From the NCBI RefSeq assembly GCF_900167375.1, contig NZ_FUWY01000001.1, forward strand, positions 124,001 through 188,000: DNA of 64,000 nt. Direction: 5' to 3'. The notes under the pieces are model-generated. The model worked only from the letters and a program-made list of their open reading frames with translations. It had not been told where the DNA came from and did not search any database. Both the position numbers and the translations under genes were made by a program. The DNA comes from Anaerorhabdus furcosa. GTDB taxonomy: Bacteria > Bacillota_I > Bacilli_A > Erysipelotrichales > Erysipelotrichaceae. Every line of letters starts with the position of its first letter. Positions within the stretch are counted from its first letter, which is position 1. Positions 8,964 through 18,707 of this stretch are shown piece by piece.

Positions 8964-10322
8964 TTCATCCTTTACTTGCTTCTTTTTTTCTTTCTTTGAC
9001 TGTGGTCTTGAAATTCTAAAGCATACACCATTCGTCAAGTTTTCCGCTTCTACTAAATAGTTATACGTACTGCACACACGATAGACAATCGATAAGCCTA
9101 AACCGAATTTTCCATCCGTTCCTTTTTCATATGGTCTAAATAATTTTTCCAAACGATCTTTTGACATTTGATCTCCATCATTTGAAATCATTAATTCATT
9201 CTCACTTAGTGTTAACTTAATTTCTGTTTTTGCATAACGTAATGCATTATCCAATAGATTCTCAACAACAATACGCCAAGGTTCTTCTTCACCATGAAAT
9301 GTTGCCTCATGAAGGTCTGCATCAATATTTATCTCTGGACGTATAACTTTGAGTGACATAATTACTTTTTCAATAATACTCTTCATATCAACGTTTGAAT
9401 CTTCATCATTATCAAGTAAATAACCCATCTTGTTGTACATGATTAAGCTATATACTTTCTTTTCTAAACGATTCGCATGCTCGATGATAACATCAACACT
9501 CTTTTCCAAAGTTTCATATGGGTAAATACCATCTTTAATGCTTTCCCCATAAGATTTAATGGTTGCGATTGGTGTTTTTAAATCATGAGAAATGTTTTGA
9601 ATCATTTCTTCTCGAATTTTCTTTTGGTTATCCAATTCAGCTTCCATCATGGTTAAAGCATCTGCTACCTCACCAATTTCATCACGTCGATCAATTCTTA
9701 ATTCTGCTTTTTCATTTCTTCGTATTCTTTCCATATAAATTCTTATTTGGTTTAACGGATAGATGAGTGAGGCTACCCATAACATCAAAATAACAAATAG
9801 AATCCCCACGACAAGTACATTCAAATTGATTACACTATTTACTAAAGCTGCTCTAAATTCTGTGCGGTAAGCATCTGTAACTAGTGAAATCAAATAATTA
9901 TTTTCATTGAGTTTCAAAATTGAATACATTGTTTTTTTATTATTGTATTCAAAGATAAAATCTTTATAGCCTTCTTTAACCAAAGGAATATTAGAAGAAA
10001 TATTATCGATTACTTCACTTGTCACATTTTGTTGACCTAATATTTCAAATCTGCTTTTCACTGAGTTGTAATAAATGTGGATAATATTACTTTCATTGGT
10101 TTCTCCAATTGTATCCAACGGAATGTTGTTGTTTGCATAAAAGACAACACTTTCCTGTGATCGATGTAACATTTTATACATTTCATTTTGTACGAATGTA
10201 TCAACTGAATCCGCAAGAAACACAAAGAAAAACAAACCAAAAACCGCTATTACAAAGAAAATAATTGTTAATAGCTGTTGTGACAATGATAATTCTTTTA
10301 TCCAAATTCTTAGTCTTTTCAT
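8949..10322 (-). CDS. Sensor histidine kinase
   Basis: 457-residue membrane kinase. TM1 spans about 18-37 and an extracytoplasmic sensor region about 40-160. TM2 spans about 166-188, followed by HAMP (about 190-240), HisKA with phospho-acceptor His246 in NISHDLKTP, and the ATPase domain with NLLDNALRYA (N box) and GLGLSI (G box). The C-terminal tail is Lys-rich. It overlaps the upstream response-regulator gene by one base (TAATG), so the two are coupled. The stimulus is unknown. Neighbouring glmM/cdaA suggest envelope signalling, but that is inference. Confidence 0.93.
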   Translation of the reverse strand: MKRLRIWIKELSLSQQLLTIIFFVIAVFGLFFFVFLADSVDTFVQNEMYKMLHRSQESVVFYANNNIPLDTIGETNESNIIHIYYNSVKSRFEILGQQNVTSEVIDNISSNIPLVKEGYKDFIFEYNNKKTMYSILKLNENNYLISLVTDAYRTEFRAALVNSVINLNVLVVGILFVILMLWVASLIYPLNQIRIYMERIRRNEKAELRIDRRDEIGEVADALTMMEAELDNQKKIREEMIQNISHDLKTPIATIKSYGESIKDGIYPYETLEKSVDVIIEHANRLEKKVYSLIMYNKMGYLLDNDEDSNVDMKSIIEKVIMSLKVIRPEINIDADLHEATFHGEEEPWRIVVENLLDNALRYAKTEIKLTLSENELMISNDGDQMSKDRLEKLFRPYEKGTDGKFGLGLSIVYRVCSTYNYLVEAENLTNGVCFRISRPQSKKEKKKQVKDEKKED

Positions 10323-10987
10323 TAACCTAAACGATAGCCAAATCCATAAATTGTATGAATACTTAAATTAGGCATCTTCTTTCTTAAACGTCTTAATGTA
10401 TCATCTACAACACGGTCTGATCCAAAATAATTGATATCCCATACTTTTTCAAGAATTTGTTCACGAAGAAATGCTGTTCCTTTATTCTTTACAAACAACA
10501 TAAGTAAATCAAATTCTTTAGTTGTTAATTCTAATTCCACACCATTTTCATAAACAGAGCGTTGTGATTCATCAATTTCATATCCATCAATTTGAATACG
10601 TGAATTATCATTTTTATAGGTCCTCTTTATTAAATTATTTACGCGCAATACCAATTCCTTTGGTGAGAATGGTTTTGTAATATAATCATCACTACCTTTT
10701 TCAAGTCCTATGATTCGATCAAATTCTTTATCACGTGCAGACATGAAAATGACAGGTACCTCTGGTGCATGCAAACGTATCTCCTCAATTAAATCAAAAC
10801 CACTTTTATCATCTAACATTATATCCAATACCCAACAATGTACATCATCATCACTAGTATGTTCAAAGGCATCGTCAAAAGTTAAATATGAGCGTACTTC
10901 ATATCCTTCTTTTTCTAGATATCGTTTAACTAACTCATTTAAATCTCTCTCGTCTTCAACAATACTTATTACTTTACGAGTTGTCAT
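10322..10987 (-). CDS. OmpR-type response regulator
   Basis: 221 residues. The receiver domain has acidic residues ED at 11-12, phospho-acceptor Asp55 in LDIML, Ser in FMSARD and Lys in ITKPF. A winged-helix DNA-binding domain (about 125-221) contains ELTTKEFDLL and RVVDDTLRRLRKK. GAGGTAAGC precedes the start. It is the first gene of the kinase pair. Confidence 0.94.
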   Translation of the reverse strand: MTTRKVISIVEDERDLNELVKRYLEKEGYEVRSYLTFDDAFEHTSDDDVHCWVLDIMLDDKSGFDLIEEIRLHAPEVPVIFMSARDKEFDRIIGLEKGSDDYITKPFSPKELVLRVNNLIKRTYKNDNSRIQIDGYEIDESQRSVYENGVELELTTKEFDLLMLFVKNKGTAFLREQILEKVWDINYFGSDRVVDDTLRRLRKKMPNLSIHTIYGFGYRLG

Positions 10988-11021
10988 ATGCTTACCTCAC
11001 ATTCTACTATCATTATACATA

Positions 11022-11046
11022 AGAAAAACTCATGTTTCCATGAGTT
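11022..11046 (-). terminator. Terminator of the cdaA-cdaR-glmM operon
   Basis: An 8-bp stem AACTCATG/CATGAGTT with a four-base loop directly abuts the glmM stop codon, followed in the leftward direction by TTTTT. Confidence 0.75.
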
Positions 11047-12381
11047 CTATTGAAATTTCTTTTCGATAACACGTACAACTTGATAAACACAGTCATGACA
11101 GATTTCATCATTCTCTGCTTCCACCATTACACGTACAAGTGGTTCAGTACCACTTGGGCGTACAAGAATTCGACCATTTCCTGCAAGTCTTGCAGTAACG
11201 TCATCAACTTCTTTTTGAATATCTTCATCTTTAAGTGCTGCTTCTTTATCTTTTACTGGTACATTTACAAGAAGTTGCGGATAAATCTTTAGCCCTTCAC
11301 AAAGTTCAGTCATATTCTTCTTTGTTTCAACCATGATTTCAAGAAGATTAAGTGCTGTTTGAAGACCATCTCCTGTTGTTAGGTGCTTTTTAAAGATGAT
11401 ATGTCCTGATTGTTCTCCACCGATGACGTAATCATTTTTTACCATATCTTCATAAACATATTTATCACCTACTGCAGTAATTGATGTATCAATTCCCGCT
11501 ACTTCAAGTGCTTTGAATAATCCTAAGTTCGCCATTACAGTGGTAACTGCTGTATTCTTATTCAATTCACCTTTAGCTTTTAAATATTTAGAACAAACAT
11601 AAATTACATGATCACCAGTAATTAATTCTCCTGTATGATCCACCGCAATTAAACGATCTGCATCTCCATCAAATGCAAGTCCTAGGTCGAAATTACCATT
11701 CTTGACTTTTTCTTGTAATTCTTCGGGATGAGTTGATCCACATTTTGTATTGATATTCACCCCAGTAGGATCATTATGAATCACCGAAACTGTTGCGCCT
11801 AAACGAGTAAGCAATTGAACTGCCGTGGTCGATGCACTACCATTAGCACAATCAACCGCAAGTTTTACCCCTTTTAAGTTTAGTGGATACGTTTGTTCAA
11901 GCCAATCAAGATATAACTCAAGTCCTGTTTGATAATTTATCACATGCCCAATTTTATCATCTGTTGCATATGTGATTTCTTCTTTACCATCAATGTAATC
12001 TTCTATTAATCCTTCGATGCTACTATCTAGTTTTACACCATCATGATTAAATACTTTAATACCATTGTCATAATAAGGATTATGACTTGCGGAAATCATC
12101 ACACCACAATCAAAATCTTTGTGCATTACAAGGTATGCAACTGCAGGTGTTGGACAATATCCAAGTAAATAAACATCTGCACCATTTGCAGTAGCACCTG
12201 CTGCTAGTGCTAACTCAAACATACTACTTGATAAACGAGTATCTTTTCCAATAAGGATTTTACCTAATCCTTTTTGTTTATAGTAATATGCTAAATATCG
12301 TCCTACTTTGAATGCTCTTTCAGCATCCAAATTCACATTGGCTTTACCACGAATGCCATCAGTTCCAAAATATCTTCCCAT
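11047..12381 (-). CDS. glmM: Phosphoglucosamine mutase
   Basis: Interconverts glucosamine-6-phosphate and glucosamine-1-phosphate for UDP-GlcNAc and peptidoglycan. 444 residues, as usual. Visible are YFGTDGIRGKAN at the start, the phosphoserine loop MISASHNPYYDNG near 100, the metal loop FDGDADR near 240, GEQSGH near 325 and the phosphate-binding RPSGTEPLVRV near the end. It is the third gene of the conserved cdaA-cdaR-glmM operon, overlapping cdaR by one base. In other Bacillota GlmM binds and inhibits CdaA, which links wall synthesis to c-di-AMP. Confidence 0.97.
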   Translation of the reverse strand: MGRYFGTDGIRGKANVNLDAERAFKVGRYLAYYYKQKGLGKILIGKDTRLSSSMFELALAAGATANGADVYLLGYCPTPAVAYLVMHKDFDCGVMISASHNPYYDNGIKVFNHDGVKLDSSIEGLIEDYIDGKEEITYATDDKIGHVINYQTGLELYLDWLEQTYPLNLKGVKLAVDCANGSASTTAVQLLTRLGATVSVIHNDPTGVNINTKCGSTHPEELQEKVKNGNFDLGLAFDGDADRLIAVDHTGELITGDHVIYVCSKYLKAKGELNKNTAVTTVMANLGLFKALEVAGIDTSITAVGDKYVYEDMVKNDYVIGGEQSGHIIFKKHLTTGDGLQTALNLLEIMVETKKNMTELCEGLKIYPQLLVNVPVKDKEAALKDEDIQKEVDDVTARLAGNGRILVRPSGTEPLVRVMVEAENDEICHDCVYQVVRVIEKKFQ

Positions 12382-13790
12382 TAGTTTGTTCCTACGCTTT
12401 CTTCCATTGTATTATCAACTTCACCTGATACAGTTACAGAAATTGTTGGTTGAGATACTGAGTATTTTACTAATGAACCAATTGGTTGTTCAACAGATAA
12501 CTTAAATTCTTGGTTACCTGGTGTTGCATTAGCCATATCAAAATAAACAACAATATCATCAACATTTACTTTATCTATATTTTCTTGTGTACCAAAGATT
12601 TCAACATCTACATAAGCTTGTCCATCAAGAGTAGTAAATTTATATTTATTTACATTGTTCTTGTATGAAATAGGTACATTTGGAATGATCTTAGTAACTC
12701 CATTAGCAAGTTTAACATCCATTGTAACTTGATTTACACTAGAAGATTTAACTCCTGTTGGAAGTGTGATTGGTCTTAAGACACTTGAATCTTTAGTTAA
12801 TGAAGATGCATCAAGTGTAACTCCTACTTCATTAATTTTACTTAATACTGATTCAGATGCATAAATCGTAACTGATTCATGATCCATTGTAATACTTTGA
12901 ATTGCCATACCATTCGGTACATCACCTACAGTCTCAACAATAATTGGTACTGTCTTATTTGGCGAGGTAACTGGTACTTTAACTTTCACTGTATTTGGTA
13001 CAATATCCGCATTTACTGGGACACCTTTTTTATCATATGCCACTAGTGTTGCTTCTTGTTCAAAATCACCTTCAACACCTGTAACATCAATTAATGCCTT
13101 AATGAATGCAATGCTATCTAATGTATCTTTTGAAGCACGTACATTAACTTTAGAATATTCAAATTCAGGTGTACCTAAACTATAAATACTATTCATCTTA
13201 TCTTGGTTAATGAAATCATAACCAATATCAAATTGACCAGTACTCTTCTTTTTAAGTGTCACAACAACATCCGTTGGATCTGTTTTAACTTGTACATTAT
13301 CCCCATAACCTTCTGCTTGAAGTCGAACAGTATGTTGTCCTTCTGTTAAGCCTTCAAGATTAGCAACAATAGTACCTTTTTGATTAGCTGCTGCATTTAC
13401 ATTTGATCCCTCACCAATAATTGTGATATTCGCTGTTGCAGGTAATCCAGAAATTTCAAAAGTATCTGTATTATAACGAGCAACAATTGGTACATTGTTT
13501 ATTGGTTTTGCATTAACTAAAGGATTACCGAAAATTGAATTTTGCGAGTTAAAGTTTACTGTAATATAAATTAAAATTGCTAATCCAAGGGATACGATAA
13601 CACTGAATCTTTGATTGAATAATACATTATCAATCCAAGAACTAAAACTTCTAATAACTCTAAACAATGAATCTTCAAAGTGAGCATATGTATTTACTAC
13701 TTTTTTACTTTGCTTAGCAATTTTATTTGCTAATTCAAGCTTGCTATCAGGATTGTTATCCTTGATTTTCTTATTCTTCATATTTGTCAT
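12381..13790 (-). CDS. cdaR: CdaR, YbbR-repeat regulator of diadenylate cyclase
   Basis: 469 residues with one N-terminal membrane segment (about 62-80), after a basic cytoplasmic stretch longer than usual. Then come several extracellular YbbR-type beta-rich repeats, each with patterns such as LPATANITIIG, IASVL-like linkers and VTVSGEVD at the end. CdaR partners CdaA at the membrane. It overlaps cdaA and glmM by one base each (TAATG), giving strict translational coupling. Confidence 0.9.
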   Translation of the reverse strand: MTNMKNKKIKDNNPDSKLELANKIAKQSKKVVNTYAHFEDSLFRVIRSFSSWIDNVLFNQRFSVIVSLGLAILIYITVNFNSQNSIFGNPLVNAKPINNVPIVARYNTDTFEISGLPATANITIIGEGSNVNAAANQKGTIVANLEGLTEGQHTVRLQAEGYGDNVQVKTDPTDVVVTLKKKSTGQFDIGYDFINQDKMNSIYSLGTPEFEYSKVNVRASKDTLDSIAFIKALIDVTGVEGDFEQEATLVAYDKKGVPVNADIVPNTVKVKVPVTSPNKTVPIIVETVGDVPNGMAIQSITMDHESVTIYASESVLSKINEVGVTLDASSLTKDSSVLRPITLPTGVKSSSVNQVTMDVKLANGVTKIIPNVPISYKNNVNKYKFTTLDGQAYVDVEIFGTQENIDKVNVDDIVVYFDMANATPGNQEFKLSVEQPIGSLVKYSVSQPTISVTVSGEVDNTMEESVGTN

Positions 13791-15745
13791 TACTTGCCAC
13801 CTCCAGCTTGTTTATTTGCCGGTTTGATATCAAGAACTTCTGTTACTTTCGGCTTTTCAATACTCATTGTATCTAGCATCGCAAATTGATCTTCCAAATT
13901 ATCATCAACTTGAATCAAATCTTCAATATTCTTATGTTGCGTTGTATGTAGTTCAGCAAGATTAATTTTTTTGATTTCACCTGTAAGTCCATTAATGTTA
14001 GCAGTTTCACTCTTGTCATTGAAATCCATTGCAAATTTAGGACGACTGTCAGCCTTCTTTGGTTGTTCAATCGGTTTAATAATATCTTCTAAATTGGTTT
14101 CATGAATCGGATGAGTCATAGAGTCTTTTACAACAGGTTGAGGAGCTGTTTGTTGAATTTTAGCTTGATTCCATGTCTTACCAGATTTAATAGCTTCTAA
14201 ACGAGCTTTTCTAATTTCATCACCTGTCATTTCAGATGTAATTCCTTCTGAAACTACTTTAGATTGAGCAGAAGGTACTTTATCACCCATTACACGAACA
14301 TGTTCATATCCACTGTAAGGAGTAGATTTTTCTTCTTTTATTGAAGTAAATTGTTGAGATTTATGGATTGCATTTGCATTATCCATTTCTTTCTTAATAA
14401 TTTCTTCGATTTTACCTGAATCAACAACTGCTTTTTCTTCACTTGGTGCCATAATATCTTCAACAATTGTTTCTTCAATAGGAGCCATAAATTCTTGTTC
14501 TGTTACTACTTCTTGTGTAGGATAAGATGGTGCTGGACGTTCCTTTTTCTTAGGAAGTTTAATGCTCGCTTCTTCTTCATCTAAAGCTTGATATGTTTGC
14601 GCTTCAATATCTTCTTTCGATTGAGGATTTACTTCTTTTTTCTTAGATTTGAATAAACCAAATTTTTTCTTTTCTTTAACTTTCGCTGTTGGTTGAACAA
14701 CTGTTTTCTCTTCAACTACAGGTCCATGAATTTCAATTTCACCAACTGTTGTTTCTTCAGAATCCGCTTCTGCCTCAGCATGACGTTTAATCGCAAGTTT
14801 ACTTAGAATTGCAGTATCAAACTTACTATCACGTTTAGTTTCTTGAGGTTGTTCTTTCGCTTTTTCTTCAACGATGTACTCTTGTGCAGGAACATCTTGA
14901 GGAGCTTCTTTTTCTATAATCAATTGTCTTTGAGGTGTTGGTTTAACATTTCTAACTTCTGTCTCTTCACCACAAATAACACGGAATAAATATTCTCTTA
15001 ATTGTTTACGATTTACTGTTAAAATTTTACCACCTTCAGTAATTGATACAGCACCAGTTTCTTCAGAAACAACAATTGTAACTGCATCTGTAATCTCACT
15101 AATACCAATAGCTGCACGATGTCTTGCACCATAACGAGAAGGTAAATCTAAGTTTGTTGGAGGGAAATAAGCACTTGCGCATGCAATGCGATCTCCTTGA
15201 ATAATAACAGCACCATCATGAAGAGGTGTTGAAGTTACGAAAATTGATGTTAAAAGTTCTGCAGTAACTACAGAATTGATTGGTGTACCTGTTTTTATAA
15301 AATCAGTTAATGAGTGGCCTTGTTCCAAACTGATTAAAGCACCAGTTTGATCACGCGATAAAAGCATTGTTGCTGTTACCAACTCATCTACAAGTTTTTC
15401 TTTTTCATTTCCAGTCAAAGTTGAAATACGTGAAAAAACATTACTCTTTCCAAGTTTTTCAAGCACTGATCTGATTTCTGGTTGAAATACAACGATAATT
15501 GCTAAGAACCCCCAGTTAAGAAATTGATCAGATAACCAAATAACGGTATCTAAACCTAAAAATTTAGCGACACCATTCACCACTAAAATAAGGGCAATCC
15601 CCTTAAATATTTGTATGGTTCTAGAGTTTGTTCTTACAATCTTAATTGCATAATATAACAACATCCACACAATGAATATATCAAGCACCATGCGAAAAAT
15701 CGTTTTTAGACTATCAAATGTTAAGCCAAGGTTGAAATTAATCAC
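13790..15745 (-). CDS. cdaA: Diadenylate cyclase CdaA with very long C-terminal extension
   Basis: Makes cyclic di-AMP from two ATP at the membrane. Three membrane segments lie within residues 10-90, and the DAC domain follows to about 260, with DGA at 177-179 and the RHR motif at 208-210 (YGARHRAAIG). CdaA is usually 270-280 residues; this protein has 651. The extra stretch of nearly 390 residues is Lys/Glu/Pro/Gln-rich, looks disordered, and contains short basic clusters (KKKFGLFKSKKKE). The start is GTG with a near-perfect AAAGGAGGT. A divergent promoter lies upstream at about 15771. Confidence 0.93.
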   Translation of the reverse strand: MINFNLGLTFDSLKTIFRMVLDIFIVWMLLYYAIKIVRTNSRTIQIFKGIALILVVNGVAKFLGLDTVIWLSDQFLNWGFLAIIVVFQPEIRSVLEKLGKSNVFSRISTLTGNEKEKLVDELVTATMLLSRDQTGALISLEQGHSLTDFIKTGTPINSVVTAELLTSIFVTSTPLHDGAVIIQGDRIACASAYFPPTNLDLPSRYGARHRAAIGISEITDAVTIVVSEETGAVSITEGGKILTVNRKQLREYLFRVICGEETEVRNVKPTPQRQLIIEKEAPQDVPAQEYIVEEKAKEQPQETKRDSKFDTAILSKLAIKRHAEAEADSEETTVGEIEIHGPVVEEKTVVQPTAKVKEKKKFGLFKSKKKEVNPQSKEDIEAQTYQALDEEEASIKLPKKKERPAPSYPTQEVVTEQEFMAPIEETIVEDIMAPSEEKAVVDSGKIEEIIKKEMDNANAIHKSQQFTSIKEEKSTPYSGYEHVRVMGDKVPSAQSKVVSEGITSEMTGDEIRKARLEAIKSGKTWNQAKIQQTAPQPVVKDSMTHPIHETNLEDIIKPIEQPKKADSRPKFAMDFNDKSETANINGLTGEIKKINLAELHTTQHKNIEDLIQVDDNLEDQFAMLDTMSIEKPKVTEVLDIKPANKQAGGGK

Positions 15746-15770
15746 TTTTTTACCTCCTTTTGCTCATGAT

Positions 15771-15779
15771 ATTATACCA
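15771..15779 (-). promoter_or_regulatory. Extended -10 element upstream of cdaA
   Basis: Reads TGGTATAAT on the minus strand, a TGnTATAAT extended -10 about 30 bases before the cdaA start. The -35 is poor. Confidence 0.5.
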
Positions 15780-15837
15780 TACCCTTTAGTTCATTGAAAA
15801 CTTAAAATAACCCCTATATTCCTATTATTTTTCAATA

Positions 15838-15846
15838 TGATATAAT
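15838..15846 (+). promoter_or_regulatory. Extended -10 element upstream of the TraB-like gene
   Basis: TGATATAAT (TGnTATAAT), 26 bases before the chosen start of the TraB-like gene. No convincing -35. It forms a divergent pair with the cdaA promoter. Confidence 0.5.
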
Positions 15847-15872
15847 AAATAAGCTAGAAATTGAGGAATATT

Positions 15873-17039
15873 ATGAATCAAAACATAACAAAAATTGAAG
15901 TCAATGACAAAGAAATATACCTAATTGGTACAGCACACGTATCCCATACAAGTCGTCAAGATGTAAAAGAATGCATTGATGAGGTACAACCTGACAGCAT
16001 TTGCATCGAATTAGATGATGAAAGATATGCTGCTTTTAATAACCCAAAACGTTGGGAAGATACCGATATTATCCAAGTAATCAAAGAGAAAAAAACAGGA
16101 TATATGTTAGCTAATCTTATTCTATCTTCTTACCAAAGAAGAATTGCAAAGAAGATGGATGTACAAGCTGGACAAGAAATGATTCAAGGAATTGAAAGTG
16201 CAAAAGAAACTGGTGCAAAACTTGTATTAGTTGATCGAAATATTCAAACAACCTTCAAAAGAATTTATCGTAAACATAATTTCTTTCAAAAGATCAAATT
16301 ACTTACATCCCTCATCATGTCAATTTTTGATGATGAAGACATTAGTAGCGAGGACATTGAAAATCTTAAACAATCTGAAGTCTTAGATGTTGCGCTTAAA
16401 GAAGTTGCAAAAGAATTTCCTGTTGTAGCAGAAGTACTTATTCACGAAAGAGATCAAGTGCTTGCATATAAGATTAAAAATGCACCTGGCAAGAAGATTG
16501 TCGCAGTACTTGGTGCAGCACATATTCCAGGAATTAAAGAAGAAATAGGAAAAACCTATGATATTAAGGAGTTGGAAAGCATCCCTGAAAAAAAGCCTTC
16601 TTCTAAAATCATGGGGTGGGTTGTTCCAATCCTCATTATCGCAATGATTATCTCAATGTTCAGTATTAATACAGAGCTTGGAATTGAACAAATTCGCAAT
16701 TGGATTCTTTGGAACGGTTCACTCTCTGCCATTGGTGTCTTACTTGCATGGGGACATCCACTAGCAATACTAACTGCATTTATTGCAGCACCCATTACAT
16801 CGCTTAATCCTTTATTAGCTGCTGGCTGGTTTGCAGGATTAGTAGAAGCTTTTGTCAAAAAACCCAAAGTTAAAGATTTTGAAAACATACTTGATGATGT
16901 AAATTCAGTAAAAGGATTCTATAAGAATCGTGTCACTCATATTCTATTAGTTGTTGTCTTCGCAAATCTATTTAGTACATTGGGTACGCTAATTGGTGGA
17001 TTTGATGTGGTGAAAAATTTCTTACAATCATTTATGTAA
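15873..17039 (+). CDS. TraB/GumN family membrane protein
   Basis: 388 residues. The N-terminal TraB domain has the signature LIGTAHVSHTSRQDV, a CIELDDERY segment and GAAHIPGI near residue 220. The C-terminal third has four to five membrane segments. The family is related to pheromone-shutdown TraB and to Tiki-like metalloproteases; the substrate here is unknown. I prefer the ATG at 15873 over a TTG twelve bases upstream, because GAGG sits six bases before this ATG. Confidence 0.85.
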   Translation: MNQNITKIEVNDKEIYLIGTAHVSHTSRQDVKECIDEVQPDSICIELDDERYAAFNNPKRWEDTDIIQVIKEKKTGYMLANLILSSYQRRIAKKMDVQAGQEMIQGIESAKETGAKLVLVDRNIQTTFKRIYRKHNFFQKIKLLTSLIMSIFDDEDISSEDIENLKQSEVLDVALKEVAKEFPVVAEVLIHERDQVLAYKIKNAPGKKIVAVLGAAHIPGIKEEIGKTYDIKELESIPEKKPSSKIMGWVVPILIIAMIISMFSINTELGIEQIRNWILWNGSLSAIGVLLAWGHPLAILTAFIAAPITSLNPLLAAGWFAGLVEAFVKKPKVKDFENILDDVNSVKGFYKNRVTHILLVVVFANLFSTLGTLIGGFDVVKNFLQSFM

Positions 17040-17067
17040 TACAACAGTTCGCTGTTGTATTTTTTTA
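17040..17067 (+). terminator. Terminator after the TraB-like gene
   Basis: An 8-bp stem TACAACAG/CTGTTGTA closed by a TTCG tetraloop, followed by TTTTTTT. Textbook. Confidence 0.9.
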
Positions 17068-17121
17068 TTCTTTCTGCTCATTACTTGTAAAGTAAAAGAA
17101 AAAAACCTAGTTACCTAGATT

Positions 17122-17541
17122 TTATTTTAGAAACTTTCTATTTCTTTTCACCATAAATAAAGTGAATACAAAATAGAAGATAAAAGTTAATGGTAAAGCT
17201 ACAAAAATAATCACAATACTATTATTTGAAACGCCACCTGTAGCTGAAGGATCTCTTGCTAAATTCATCTCAATAAAAACAACAACGCAGAATACGATAA
17301 ATCCAATAATAGCTGACATTAATACTTTATGAAAATATTGAAGCAATGCCAGCTCTTCATTTTTTCTTAATGTATACTCAGTGTAAAGAACATAACCAAT
17401 AACAAATAACGTAAAAATAACAGACAAGATATAATTTGCATACAACCAATTAAATCCAATTACCAATAATCCCAAAGGAATAAAATTTGTTAAATCTATA
17501 AAACTAACTAACGTATTATTTTTCCCCGTTTTACTCATCAT
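17122..17541 (-). CDS. Small membrane protein of unknown function
   Basis: 139 residues with four predicted membrane segments (about 18-36, 35-50, 65-90, 105-130) and basic ends. No family recognised. It overlaps the end of the upstream aminotransferase gene by 11 bases and has only a weak ribosome site, so translation is probably coupled. Confidence 0.7.
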   Translation of the reverse strand: MMSKTGKNNTLVSFIDLTNFIPLGLLVIGFNWLYANYILSVIFTLFVIGYVLYTEYTLRKNEELALLQYFHKVLMSAIIGFIVFCVVVFIEMNLARDPSATGGVSNNSIVIIFVALPLTFIFYFVFTLFMVKRNRKFLK

Positions 17542-18652
17542 ATGATCTCAAAAAAGAAGATAACTCTTCTAGTCCTTTTTCAAGGATATCTTTTCGTGTA
17601 CAATACCCCAAACGAGCATATCCTGGCATATTGAAGCGATTACCAGGAACTAAAAGAACGCCTTTCTCTTTCAATAATTGAATACAGAACTCTTCTGTTT
17701 CTACAGGAATATCTAATTTTATAAAAGAGGTAGAAACATTCTTTGGAAAAACCACAGATACACGTGGTTCCTTATTTACCCAATCCTTCAAAATAGCAAG
17801 GTTTTCTTGAACGATTCTTTTATTGCGTTCTAAAATAAGTGCTGCATTTCTTAGTGCATACGTCGCAATCATATCATCTAATACCCCCGCACAAATCATT
17901 GTGTAGTCACGGATTTTGCGAAAAATTTCTGCTACTTCTAAATTCGATACAACCCATCCAATACGAACACCAGGTATTGAATATGTTTTTGATAAACTAT
18001 TTGTAGCAATTCCTAAATCATATAAATCAACGATTGAAGGAACTTGTATCTCCTCTGTTAATGGTTTATACACCTCATCACACAAAATATATGCGCCTAC
18101 TGATTTTGCAATATCAACTAATTTCTTCAAATAGGTTTCATCCATAATACTTCCAGTTGGATTATTTGCATTATTAATACAAATCATTTTTGTTGTAGGA
18201 CGAATTAATCTTTGTAATTCATCTAAGCTTGGCAACCAGCTATCATCTTCATGTATTTGCCACAAGTCAACTTCTGCTCCAAATGATTTAGGAATATCTA
18301 TTAATTGTTGGTAAGTTGGATACATCGATATCACATGATCACCTGGATTAATCAAACCATACAACACAAGAAAATTTGCACCTGTTGCACCGTTTGTTTG
18401 CAAAACTTGCTCTGGCGTAACTTGCTTATACAATTTGCATACCTCAGCTTTAAATTCAGGTGAACCTTCAATCCACCCATAATTCATTTTCTTATTAAAG
18501 CATAAGTTCATAAACTCATTTTTATCTATTTGTATTGTTTGTAAAACTTCTTCCAAAGTCATTGAAGCAATGGAACTACCCGCAATATCATAAATTGCAT
18601 CATTCTCCCAAACATTTAACCAATCTTCTACACCAAACTTCGCAATTTCCAT
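17531..18652 (-). CDS. PLP-dependent aminotransferase, class I/II
   Basis: Fold-type I aminotransferase of 373 residues. NNANNPTGS is the cofactor/substrate loop, CDEVYKPL holds the conserved Asp/Tyr pair, and the PLP lysine is in NSLSKTYSIPGVRIGW. The substrate is not determinable from sequence. I chose the ATG at 18652 over one 30 bases upstream: GAGGTAGGGAG precedes this one, and the upstream ATG sits inside a TATAAT sequence that is probably the -10 box. Confidence 0.88.
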   Translation of the reverse strand: MEIAKFGVEDWLNVWENDAIYDIAGSSIASMTLEEVLQTIQIDKNEFMNLCFNKKMNYGWIEGSPEFKAEVCKLYKQVTPEQVLQTNGATGANFLVLYGLINPGDHVISMYPTYQQLIDIPKSFGAEVDLWQIHEDDSWLPSLDELQRLIRPTTKMICINNANNPTGSIMDETYLKKLVDIAKSVGAYILCDEVYKPLTEEIQVPSIVDLYDLGIATNSLSKTYSIPGVRIGWVVSNLEVAEIFRKIRDYTMICAGVLDDMIATYALRNAALILERNKRIVQENLAILKDWVNKEPRVSVVFPKNVSTSFIKLDIPVETEEFCIQLLKEKGVLLVPGNRFNMPGYARLGYCTRKDILEKGLEELSSFLRSYDE

Positions 18653-18680
18653 ACTCCCTACCTCGCTATATTCATTATAC

Positions 18681-18707
18681 ATAATAAAAGTGGTATTAAT
18701 ACCACTT
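18681..18707 (-). terminator. Terminator at the end of the MATE gene
   Basis: A perfect 20-base palindrome AAGTGGTATT/AATACCACTT that contains the MATE stop codon, followed leftwards by TTTATTAT. Modest T-run. Confidence 0.55.
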
